NCBI RefSeq assembly: GCF_030035675.1
Contig: NC_084480.1
Coordinates: forward strand, 131,514,738 to 131,578,737
Origin: Rhineura floridana
Lineage: Eukaryota; Chordata; Lepidosauria; Squamata; Rhineuridae
DNA length: 64,000 nucleotides
Reading direction: 5' to 3'
Both the position numbers and the translations under genes were made by a program. The notes under the pieces were generated by a model. That model saw only the letters and a list, made by a program, of their open reading frames with translations. It did no database searches and was not told the DNA's origin. Every line of letters starts with the position of its first letter. Position 1 is the stretch's first letter. This document shows positions 45,610-55,800 of the stretch, one piece after another.

Positions 45610-45789
45610 ATATCCACATCATTTTCTCCCAATAAGCGGGCTTCATTATGCTGTTTCATTGTTCTTGCAAATAGGCCCTGCGTCTCCCCCTTTCACTGTT
45701 TGACACTTTGTAAGTTTTCCTTTTTTGCCCAGGGAAATAATTTCTTCAAAATATCCCCAGAGAGAATCTCTCTTACGCCCAGAAGCCAT
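45610..45789 (-). pseudogene. BED-finger hAT transposase N-terminus fragment
   Basis: The minus-strand ATG at 45789 gives MASGRKRDSLWGYFEEI followed by GKKGKLTKC and, one frame over, ETQGLFARTMKQHNEA. This matches the BED zinc finger layout (W-x-x-F, then C-x-x-C, then H) of ZBED/hAT proteins. It carries a frame change and a stop and has no catalytic domain nearby. Whether it is a transposon relic or a domesticated exon cannot be decided here. Confidence 0.6.
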
Positions 45790-46476
45790 GACAGTTCTTC
45801 TGTGGCAAAAATGTGGGAGAATATAGGAACTGGAAGTTGTCTCTACTATAGTGTCCCTTTTTTCTGTCCAGTCCTCTCCCTTTCTACTCTGCCTCCAGCT
45901 GTCCTTTTCTATATTGTCTCTGTCCTTGTGTGGCCCAACTCCACCACCACATAAGCTCAGAAAAACAACGATCCCTTTCCCATCCAGCCCGTGTCTTTGC
46001 AGATGTAACTTTAGTCGGAGAAACAGAAACAAAGTCCTGAACTTCCAAGAAGCAGGAGTTTGTAGTTAGGCTGGGCAGAGCCATTTTCATGAGATAAAAA
46101 ACTGAAATGAATGCCCATGTTTGATTGGTAGATTACTCTGTGTACGAGTGTGACAGAGCCATTAATTCATTTTAATGAGACTAAGTGTAGGTTTAGCACA
46201 TTTGTAATAAGATAGAATTGAATGAAGGAGAAATTTACTATTTTATTAATTTTTTAAAAATCACTGATTTTTTTATCCACCCTGCTCCTCACCAGTCTTC
46301 CGATAACTGACTACTACATGCAACAAAGCTGATACTTAACAGACTTTCCTAGAGACTTTAAGTTAACAAAGAGACTAGTTTGACCCCTGTAGCAAGTCTT
46401 TTTTTCTTTGCAGAAATCCCATCCTAAAAATGTAAAGTCACAGGCTTTGAGGGGACCCCAAAGACGACATCTAGAC

Positions 46477-46750
46477 TAGTGGTTCCCAAACATTTTCCCC
46501 CATGGATCACTTGAAAATAGCTGGTGATCTTGGTGGACCACTTAATGATTTTTTTTTGTCTGTTGAAGCAATTGTGTTTGCACTGTGAAAGGTGCTGTTT
46601 GCTTTTTCATTGTATTTTTATTGCTCCTTTTATTTCCTATCTTGTATTTTATTGTATTACAATTGGCATTCCATAGAATAAAATAAAAGATCACCTGGAT
46701 GAAGCTTGTGGACCACTAGTAGTCCACATACCACAGTTTGGGAACCCCTG
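46477..46750. mobile_element. Non-autonomous hAT-like element, 274 bp
   Basis: TAGTGGTTCCCAAAC at the left and GTTTGGGAACCCCTG at the right are inverse complements. The flanks ATCTAGAC / ATGTCAAC agree at five of eight positions. Confidence 0.65.
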
Positions 46751-47156
46751 ATGTCAACTAACCCCACAAACTATTTACATGGAAGAAATGAACAACAAAA
46801 AACATTTTTCCAACATCACATGTGTGGGCTCAGCATTCAAAAGAGCTATTTGGCAATTAACATCTGGAGGAATTATTTGAACAACAAAGCCCAGGCCCAG
46901 TACCTATGTGATTGGCAGAAGCAGCTTGCCCGGTGGGGGAGAAGGGAGACAGTGCGACAATCAGACTGTGCATGTGCAGTGGCAGGAATGTTGGATTAGC
47001 TCCACTGATATGCCCACATAGCCCCTACCTTGTGGCTACTTGACCCCACTTCCTCCTGGTAAGCAGTAACAATGCTGCTGATGGGAAGCTAGCAGTGTGG
47101 CTCTACCCCACCAGGCAAGCCATTTCTGGTGACTTGGGTTAAAACACATGATGTTG

Positions 47157-47245
47157 CCTTATATAAGCCAGACCGTTAGTCCATCTAGCTCAGTACTGTC
47201 TACACTGATTGGCAGCATCTCGCCAAGGTTTCAGACATGGGGCAT
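47157..47245 (-). repeat. tRNA-Ala-derived SINE, tail part
   Basis: TTGCCTTATATAAGCCAGAC and CATCTAGCTCAGTACTGTC match the reverse of the family tail. Confidence 0.72.
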
Positions 47246-47287
47246 TTCCAGCCTACCTTGAAATACTGGAAAAACAAGGGAAAATAG

Positions 47288-47419
47288 CAGGGGTAGACAA
47301 CGTGGCATCCTCCAGATGCAGTTGGACTACATCTCCCATCTGCTCCAGTCAACATGGTCAGGGATGATGGAAGATGGAGTCCCAACAACATCTGAAGGGG
47401 ACCACATTGCCTGCCCCTG
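47288..47419. mobile_element. Miniature palindromic hAT-like element, 132 bp
   Basis: CAGGGGTAGACAACGTGG at the left pairs with CCACATTGCCTGCCCCTG at the right. The target duplication is no longer visible. Confidence 0.65.
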
Positions 47420-47574
47420 TATGTATCAGCCTCCCCAGCGTTAGCGCATGTTGCTAAAATCAGTAGCCTGTAATGCGAGTGTAAAAAGAGTGCACATTAG
47501 GTATGATTCTTCAGACAATGGGCATCCTGTGTGTGTGTGTTTTTGTGTACATACAGACAGACACAAGGGGGGTA

Positions 47575-48560
47575 TCCAGTGATAGTCCTACTGAGAGTAA
47601 ACCCAGAGTAATGTTAGTAGACATGACTAACTTAGGTTCACTGATTTCAGTGGGTCTACTGTAAGTAGGACATAATGTAATTCAACCTTGTATATATTGT
47701 ATAAACACATACACCTGATTGCTTATTTGCCACCCCTGTGTTCTGTTTTTCCTTTTTTGTGTATAACCACATTATTATTATTGTTCTGCGTGGTTTACAA
47801 AGTAACACACAAGTATCTTGCACAAAAATCTCAATGCAATAAAAGTTAAAATCCAGTAAAAAACTAAAGCAATATAGAGGCTCTGGCCTCTGGGATCACC
47901 GAAGGGGCATCCCAAAGGAGTGCATCCCTCTGGCTGCCATTGTCCATTGGCAGTATACTCAGTGGCCTGCCATCCGAAGCTTCTAAGTGTCCTTTGCAGC
48001 AAGTGCTGCTCTGAGATCCAGTGCAAAATTGGTTCTGGGAAGAAGCTGTTCCTGGGGTCCCTTAGGGGTTCCTCGACAGCAAGATTTGCTTTGCTGCAGT
48101 GGATGGGATGAAGAGACACATACTGCAGAAGGGGCCACGTAAAAGCACATTGATAAGCCTTGTCTCCTGCTGTCCTTCCTGCCTGAAGTAGTATTAAGGT
48201 GTTAGTTCTTTTTATTCTCAAGTATCACGTCACCTGGATGAAAAAGAAAGTAGAGAAGGAAGACTTAATTATTCCAGCTATATTTAACGAAGGACCCATC
48301 ACTGAAGAGGTTTGTTTGTTTTTTAAAATATTTATAGACAGCAGTTTTCATAAAAATATAGCAAGGCAGTATAGAACATACAAAATTACAGTAACTTTGA
48401 TCAAAATAACAGTAAAAGCATAAAAAAAGAAAGCTGGTTTGGGGAGGAGGAATCCATGGGTTGTATTCAACAAAGTCCTAGTCAGAGTAGACCTGCTGAA
48501 ATTAATGAACCTAAGTCAGTCATGTCTATTAACTTCAATGGGTCTGTTCTGAGTAGGGCT
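47575..48560. repeat. Two further copies of the short motif (47575-47680 and 48450-48560)
   Basis: TTTCAGTGGGTCTACTGTAA and TTCAATGGGTCTGTTCTGAG carry the core. The sequence between has a LINE-tail-like AT-rich start (47775-47880) and an orphan exon-like segment. Confidence 0.6.
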
Positions 48561-48699
48561 AGCATTGAGTATTATGCCATGTTTCAATGGCCTGTCTGAA
48601 TAACATGATCAACATCTGAAGGAAGGTAGGGATGGTTCCTTCTGATTCCTTGGGAGGGTGTTCCACAGGGCAATGTTTAGGGGAGGCTGTAAGTCCAGG

Positions 48700-48810
48700 C
48701 GAGGGACTTGTGCTCCTCCAGCTGTTATTGGACCCCAACTTCTATCCACCCCAGCCAGTGTGGCCAATGGCCAAGGATGACGGGAGTTGTCATTCAATAA
48801 CGCCTGCCAC
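48700..48810. mobile_element. Miniature palindromic element, degraded
   Basis: GGACCCCAACTTCTATCCAC and GGATGACGGGAGTTGTCATT are the decayed arms, with GGCCAATGGCC at the centre. Confidence 0.5.
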
Positions 48811-49449
48811 AGCTTCCCCATCCTTGTTGCGGGGCTTTTATTAGAAAGAAGGTGTTTTACCTTTTTTTTTTTTTTTTTTTGCATTACAGTGAAACTTCTA
48901 TGTACTGTAATCCTATTCTCACTAGGGGCAGTTACAGTATCCAAAAAGGTACAAGTTGTAACATTGGTATCAATGTAACTTTTTTCCTATTGCAATCTCT
49001 CTCTTTCTCTCTGCGCGTGCATGTGGGCTCAGCCTGTATATATGAGTACATTTTGCAGCTGGGGCGGGAAGGGTTATACCTCTCCTCCCTGTACACTGAG
49101 ATCCTGATGAAAATTGCTCTCCCACCCTTATTCACAATAAAAAAAAAAGACCAGCAGTGGTTCTAGCTGTGTATTTTACATCACATATAGTTAGGCCCTC
49201 AAATGCAGTGGAACTTAATAAAAATATCTCTACGTGTAAATTCAAACTTTTTGCCACCACTCTTTAATTCTGGATGCCTGTGGAATCCTTGCAGCACAAC
49301 CATTGCTCACTAAGGTCCAAGAAGATCTTAAATCTTCCCCAAGTAAACTACCATGGTTTTGGCAGATCTCTTAGCTTGACATTGGTTTTCTGATTTGCCA
49401 ATTATGGACTGGAAACATCTGTATGCCAGGTCATAATATTTGTCTAGCT

Positions 49450-49565
49450 CAGAGCTTGGAAAAGTTACTTTTTTGAACTACAACTCCCATCAGCCCCAGC
49501 CAGCATGGCCACTGGATTGGGCTGATGGGAGTTGTAGTTCAAAAAAGTAACTTTTCAAAGCTTTG
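49450..49565. mobile_element. Miniature hAT-like element, near-perfect hairpin, perfect 8-bp duplication
   Basis: The element is 116 bases. Arms of over 45 bases pair almost completely (GAAAAGTTACTTTTTTGAAC ... GTTCAAAAAAGTAACTTTTC). Termini CAGAGCTTGGAAAAG and CTTTTCAAAGCTTTG pair. GTCTAGCT occurs exactly at 49442..49449 and 49566..49573. Confidence 0.9.
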
Positions 49566-49644
49566 GTCTAGCTAGCACAGTATTTGTCTACTGTGATGGA
49601 CACGAGGTCTGCAAGCTCTTGGGCAGAGAGAGGCCTTTCCCATT

Positions 49645-49742
49645 GCTTACTGCTAATCCCTCTTTTCAACTGGAAATGCTGGAGTTGCACCTGGGACTCC
49701 GTGCATGCAAAGCACATGCTCTGCCACCGAGCGATGGCCCCT
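49645..49742 (-). repeat. tRNA-Ala-derived SINE, head part
   Basis: GCATGCAAAGCACATGCTCT and GCCACCGAGCGATGGCCC are the reverse of the tRNA-Ala-like head. It begins 22 bases from MROH-family exon h. Confidence 0.7.
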
Positions 49743-49764
49743 CTCCTAAGTCCGGCAGCATTAC

Positions 49765-49861
49765 CTTTACTTGGACGGAAGCCTTGCAGTCCTTCTGGCA
49801 CTTCCCTAAGTATCCGGATCTTGTGGAGCTGCTCGTAGACCTTATTCTCTATGTCTTCTGC
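49765..49861 (-). CDS. MROH-family exon h (last one found)
   Basis: The exon is 97 bases, acceptor CTTTTCCAG and donor GTAATG, ending in phase 1. It encodes [20 protein letters not shown] and [12 protein letters not shown]. It follows a 6,975-bp intron made mostly of nested LINEs, and matches the family position after the SQAG block. Nothing in frame follows it before the next repeats, so at least one further exon is required. Confidence 0.88.
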
Positions 49862-52800
49862 CTGGAAAAGTGAAACAACAACCATCAGACTTATTTTGTA
49901 CAGAAATGGGCCCAGGTTTTTCCTCTTCTGGTGCCAGCTCTCATTCCTGTGATGCACGGTAGGGAAACTTTTCCAGCCTGAGGGCCACATTCCCTCACCG
50001 GCAACCTTCTGGAGGCCTCATGCCAGTAGTGGGTGAGGCTACAGATGTGACTCCAGTAGGCTACATAGTCCAGCCACAAAAAATATAGCCATGGGGATGT
50101 GAATTACCACAGAAGGCGAGGGCAAGGGTATCTGCGCCTTGTTCCTTGCTGCCACTCCTCTCATGGATGGGTTCCTCGTTGCTCATCTGCTATGCCCACT
50201 GGCCTGTGTGTGTTGTTGTTTAACACCAGATTGGTACACAATAAGACCACTCTCATCCATGATTTGATTGTGGATGAGGGTGCCGATTTGTTGTGCATTA
50301 CTGAGACCTGGGTGGGTGAGCTGGGAGGAGTTGATCTGACCCAGCTTTGCCCACCTGGATACTCGGTGCAACACCAGTACAAGCTACAGGGATGGGGGGG
50401 AGGAGTTGCTGTGGTCTACAGAACTTCCATTTCTGTCACCAGGAAACCACTCTGACTTGGAGCTGGCTGTGAGGGCCTGCACCTGGTGTCGGGCCAAGGA
50501 AACAGTAAACTAGGGTTGCTGAGGGTGTACTGTCCACCCTGCTGCCTGGCAGCTTCTCGGACTGAGCTGGTGGAGGCTGTCTCAGCTGTGGTGTTGGAGG
50601 AGCCCAGAACAATAGTCCTGGGTGATTTCAATGTCCATGCTGAGGCTGCCTCTAGAGTTCCAGCTCGGGACTTCATGGCCTCCATTATGACCATGGGGCT
50701 GTCTCAAGTTGTTACTAGCCCAACACATAGGCAGGGCACACCCTCAACTTGGTTTTTGCTCCAGATGGAGGAAGGGGTGGCCTGGAGATAGGCGGGTGGA
50801 TGTCACCCCATTGTCATCGTCAGACCACTTCCTGGTGAAGTTCAGACTTATGGCTCTGATCCTTCTCTGCAGGAGTGATGGACAGATTAAGATGGTCCTC
50901 CCCCGGAAATTAATGGAATCCACTGGATTCCTGAATGCTCTGGGGGAGTTCTCAGTAGATAGAGCAGGTGACACTGTTGAAGCCCTTGTCACTCTATGGA
51001 ACAGTGAGGCGCATCAGGCTCTTGACACGGTTGCCCCCGAGCGAAGGGCAATGAAACAGGCCAGATGACAGCTAGAGAGCAAGTGGCGAAACGTGCTGTG
51101 AGGCTGATCGGGCATGAGTAAAACATAACTGCCTACTGTGTGGCTGAGGGCAGTGAAGAAGGCCCACTTCTCTGCCTCCCATCGCATCCTCAAGGAGCCG
51201 TCCAGTGGAGCTTCTCCATATTGTCAGGGGTCTGTTGACATCAACTCCAGGAAATGGGAGTTTTAGACCCTTTGGAGGCCCACTGTGAATTGTTTGCAAG
51301 GCACTTCGAGGGTAAAGTTTCTCGCTTCCATAGCAGTCTTGATGCCCCATCCACATCTCCTGTAGTCTGCAATGAGGTGTCCAGTGCAACGTCTGCTGCA
51401 ACTTCTTGGGAATGGTTTCAGTTGATGCGGCCTGATGACGTAGACAAGGTGCTTGCATTGATGCGATCAGCAACGTGTCCTCTCGACCCTTGCCCTTCTT
51501 GGCTTACTAAAGCTTGCCGAGTGGATCCAGGGTGTGGTCAATGCATCATTGTGGGAGGGAGTGGTTCCAGCCGCCTTGAAAGAGATGGTGATCTGACCAT
51601 TCCTGAAAAAGCCCACCCTGGACCCATTGGTTTGTGACAACTACTGACTGGTCGCAAATACCCCCTTTTTAAGGAAGGTGATTGAGAGGGTTGTGTTGCA
51701 TCAATTGCAAGTACTCTTGGATGAAACAGATTCCCTTGACCCATCCCAGTCTGGGTCCAGGCCTGGTTATGGGACTGAATTGGCCTTGGTTGCCCTGATG
51801 GATAACCTTTATCGGGGGAAGGACAGGAGTGCAACCCTGTTATTTTTACTTGATCTCTCAGCAGCTTTTGATACCATTGACCATGGTATCCTTCTGGGCC
51901 GACTTGGTGAGATGGGTATTGGAGGCACTGTTTTACAATGGTTCCGATCCTATCTCCAGGGTCGTTCTCAGAGAATAGCATTGGGTGACGGTCTTTTGGC
52001 CCCCTGGCAGTTATGCTGTGGGGTGCCACAGGGTACCATCTTGTCCCACATGCTGTTTAACATCTATATTAAGCCCTTGGGAGTGGTCCTTAGGAGATTT
52101 GGAGTGAGGTGTCAGCAATATGCTGACGATACCGAGCTCTGTTTCTCCGTACCATCTGAATCAGGAGAGACCGTGCAAGCCCTGGACCACTGCCTGGACT
52201 TGGTGGTGGGCTGGATGAGGGCCAGTAAACTGAGTCTGAATCCTAGCAAGATGGAGGCACTGTGTGTTGGTGGTTTCCGAGTTCAAATAATTGGTCAGTT
52301 GCCTGCTTTGGATGGGGTCGTACTCCCTCTGAAAGAGCAGGTTCGTAGTCTGGGGGTGCTCCTGTATCCATCTTTGTCACTAGAGGCCCAGGTGACCTCA
52401 GTGGCTAGGAGTGCCTTTTACCAGCTTCAGCTGGTAAGACAGCTGCAGCCATTTCTGGACCGGGATAGCCTGACCACTGTTGTCCACACACTGGTTACCT
52501 CTAGGATTACTGCAATGCGTTCTATGTGGGGCTGCCCTTGAGTTTGGTCTGGAAGTTGCAGCTGGTGCAAAATGCAGCGGCGAGACTGCTCACTGGGGCA
52601 GGGTATCACCAACATGTCACCCTGCTGCTGAAAGAATTGCACTGGCTGCCCATTTGCTACGGGGCCAAGTTCAAGGTTCTAGTTTTGGTGTATAAAACCC
52701 TATACAGCTTGGGACCAGGATACCTGAAAAACTGTCTTATCCCTTACATACCCACTCGATCACTGCGCTCTGCAGGTGAGGGTCTCCTGCAGATACCATC

Positions 52801-55800
52801 TTATCAGGAGGTTTGTTCTGCACAATATAGGAAACAGACCTTTAGTGTGGTGGCACCTACCCTGTGGAATTCCCTCCCTTAAATATTAGACAGAATCATA
52901 GAATCATAGAGTTGGAAGGGGCCTTGTAGGCCATCGAGTCCAACCCCCTGCTCACAGCAGGAAATCCACAGCTAGAGCATCTCCCGCAGATAGCTGTCCA
53001 GCCTCTGCTTGAAGACATCCAGTGAAGGGGATCCCACCACCTCCCTAGGCAGTCAGTTCCATTGCCGAACTGCCCTTACTGTCAAGAAGTTCCTTCTAAT
53101 GTCCAATCTGAATCTACACTCCTGCAACTTAAAACCATTAGACCTAGTCCTACCCTCTGGGGCAGCAGAGAACAAATCTGTACCCTCCTCTATGTGACAG
53201 CCCTTCAGGTACTTAAAGAGTGTAATCATGTCACCCCTCAGCCTTCTCTTCACCAGACTGAACATGCCAAGTTCCTTCAACCTTTCCTCATAAGACTTGT
53301 TCTCCATACCGGCTATCATCCTCGTCGCCCTCTTCTGAACCCGCTCTAACTTGTCTATATCTTTCTTAAAATGAGGTGCCCAGAACTGAACGCAGTATTC
53401 CAGATGAGGCCTGACTAATGCAGAATATAGTGGGACTATTACTTCCCTCGACCTGGAAACTATAGCTCTGTTTATGCAGCCCAAAACCGTGTTTGCCTTT
53501 TTTGCCGCAGCATCACACTGCTGGGTCATGTTCAACTTGCTTCTTGGGCTCCTATTTTCTTTAGTCTATCTAGCCACGGGATCCTACCCAACATTTCCCT
53601 GAGCTTGCTAAAATTGGCTTTCCTGAAATCCAAGGTCCATATTTGACTATATTTTTCTTTGGCTCCCCAGAATCATGAATTCCAGCATTACGTGGTCACT
53701 TTCCCCCAAGGTACCGACCGCTTTAATTCCCGTGACCAATTCGTCCCTGTTAGTTAAGATCAGGTCCAGGATTGCCGATCCCCTTGTTCCTTCTTCTACT
53801 TTTTGAAAGAGGAAATTATCAGCAAGGCCCATCAGGAATTTGTTGGAGGCTTTGTGCTTCGCAGAGTTTGTCTCCCAGCAGATATCCGGGTAGTTGAAGT
53901 CCCCCATCACTACTACTTCTTGCCTCCTTGAGATTTCAGAGATTTGTCTGAGAAAGGCCTCATCTACCACCTCTTCTTGGCCAGGGGGGTCTGTAGTAGA
54001 CACGTACTACCATGTCGGTTTTATTTGTTTCTCCATTTATTTTTACCCAAATGGTCTCTATCGGACCACTTTGTTCACTCTCTTGGATTTCCATAGAGGT
54101 GTATTTGTCTTTGACGTATAACGCTACTCCCCCTCCTTTTCTGTTGCTTCTATTCTTTCTGTAGAGTTTATATCCTTGAATGGCTATATTCCAATCATGG
54201 GAGTCATCCCACGAAGTCTCTGTTATCCCTATGAGGTCATATTTGCCTTGATGCACTAAGACTTCAAGCTCCTCTTGCTTGTTTCCCAAGCTCCGCGCGT
54301 TGGTATATAGACACCAGAAGTCTCTTTTGTCCTGATTGGATTCCTCCGTTAATATACCGTGAGCTTTGCCATGCATCCCTTTCTTTCTCCCAGTGTCTCG
54401 TGTACCCTTCAAATCCTTGCATTTACAACCCGCTGTCTTTGGATCAGTCTTTAAGCTATCATCTCCATCCCCCAGAGACTTTAGTTTAAAGCCCTCTTGA
54501 TGAGTTTTGCCATACTTCTGCCAAAGAGATTCTTCCCAGTCCTCATGAGGTGCAGCCCATCTCTTGCCAACAGTCCCCCCTCCAAGAAGTTTAGACCATG
54601 GTCCCAGAATCCAAACCTCTCCCGTCGACACCATCTGCGTAACCAGTCGTTGACCTGCAGTATCTTCCTTTCCTTTTGTAGTCCTCTATCCTTCACGGGA
54701 AGAATTGAGGAGAAGACCACCTGCGCCCCAAAATCCTTGACCTTCCTACCCAGAGCCTCATAGTCTGAGGTGATCTGTTCCACGGGGTTTCTGGCTGTGT
54801 CGTTTGTGCCCACATGGATGAGGAGAAAGGGGTACCTATCTTGGTTCCCAATGAGCCTCGGCAGGTTGTCAGTGACGTCCCAGATGTGTGCCCCAGGGAG
54901 ACAACAGACTTCCCGATTCATTTTGTCTGGCTGGCATACCGGTGCCTCTACCCCCCTGAGCAACGAGTCTCCAACCACCAGCACCTTCCTCTTTTTGCCG
55001 CGAGCGGTGGTTGCATCAGCTTACTTCTTCTGGGGTGTGGAGTCTTCCTTTGCAGCCAGGGGCTCTTGATGCAGGTGAGTTTGTTGAGGCTCTTCAGAGG
55101 TGCTGTCTGCCGAGAGACGCTGAAAGCGATTTGTTAGTTGCAGCAGTTCTGAATCCCTCCTGTTTTTCCTTGCCCTTACAGTGTCAGTCCTCCATGGGGA
55201 TTTGTTGCTGTTGCAGTCCTCTTCTTCCTTGTCGCTTTCCTCCTGTACTTTGTGTTGTTCTCTTAATTCCTCTTGTGTTCTATTGAGGAAGTCCTCATCT
55301 TCTCTGATAAGTTGCAGGGTGTGGATGCGTTGCTGCAGCCCCCTGACCTTTTCTTCTAGGAGCGCCACCAATCTGCACTTGCTGCAAGTGTAATCGCGGA
55401 TGGTTTCCGTCAAGAAGATTAACATAGCGCACACCTTGCAGGTGACAAGAACTGATTGATCCCCCTCCATTTTCTGTTTGTTGTTTACTATGTTGTCAGT
55501 GGCAGTCTTGTTGTTCCTGTTGTCAGTGCCAGGAATTAGTTGAACGGATTGTAGTTTGTGAGTGTGTCTGTGTGTTCAATTCGCGCGCCATTAGGCACCA
55601 TCTCTGTTATCTTTTTGGCACCTATTGAAGACTTTCCTCTTTCAACAAGCCTTTTAAGTTGAGACCTATCCCAGTTTGCATCTGTGTTGGAATTGCTTTT
55701 TAATATGTTCTTAAACCTTCTTTTTAAAAATGTTTTGAAAGTTTTTTTTCAGTAATGTTTTTGAAGATGTTTTGTTTTAATGTGTTTTAAAGTTTGTTTT

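Larger units (their letters stand above)
52893..55592 (-). mobile_element. CR1 LINE with complete 5' end and large internal deletion
   Basis: The minus-strand 3' end is the CR1 octamer-type tail (CATAGAAT repeats at about 52894-52910). Reading 5' to 3' on the minus strand: a 5' UTR of about 120 bases, ORF1, the ORF2 endonuclease, then a jump at about 53535 straight to the C-terminal part of ORF2. Most of the reverse transcriptase, including its catalytic motif, is missing. CR1 copies are usually 5'-truncated, so a copy with its 5' end is uncommon. Confidence 0.92.

Noticed and set aside
47778-48221. 147-codon minus-strand frame considered as a downstream MROH exon
   Set aside because: It does not fit the phase left by exon h, has no HEAT-like pattern and overlaps repeat-like AT-rich sequence.
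48932-49135. Minus-strand frame with an acceptor-like CTCAG in the right phase for the next MROH exon
   Set aside because: The translation is Arg/Lys/Glu-rich from a CT-repeat and shows no family resemblance; no suitable donor follows.
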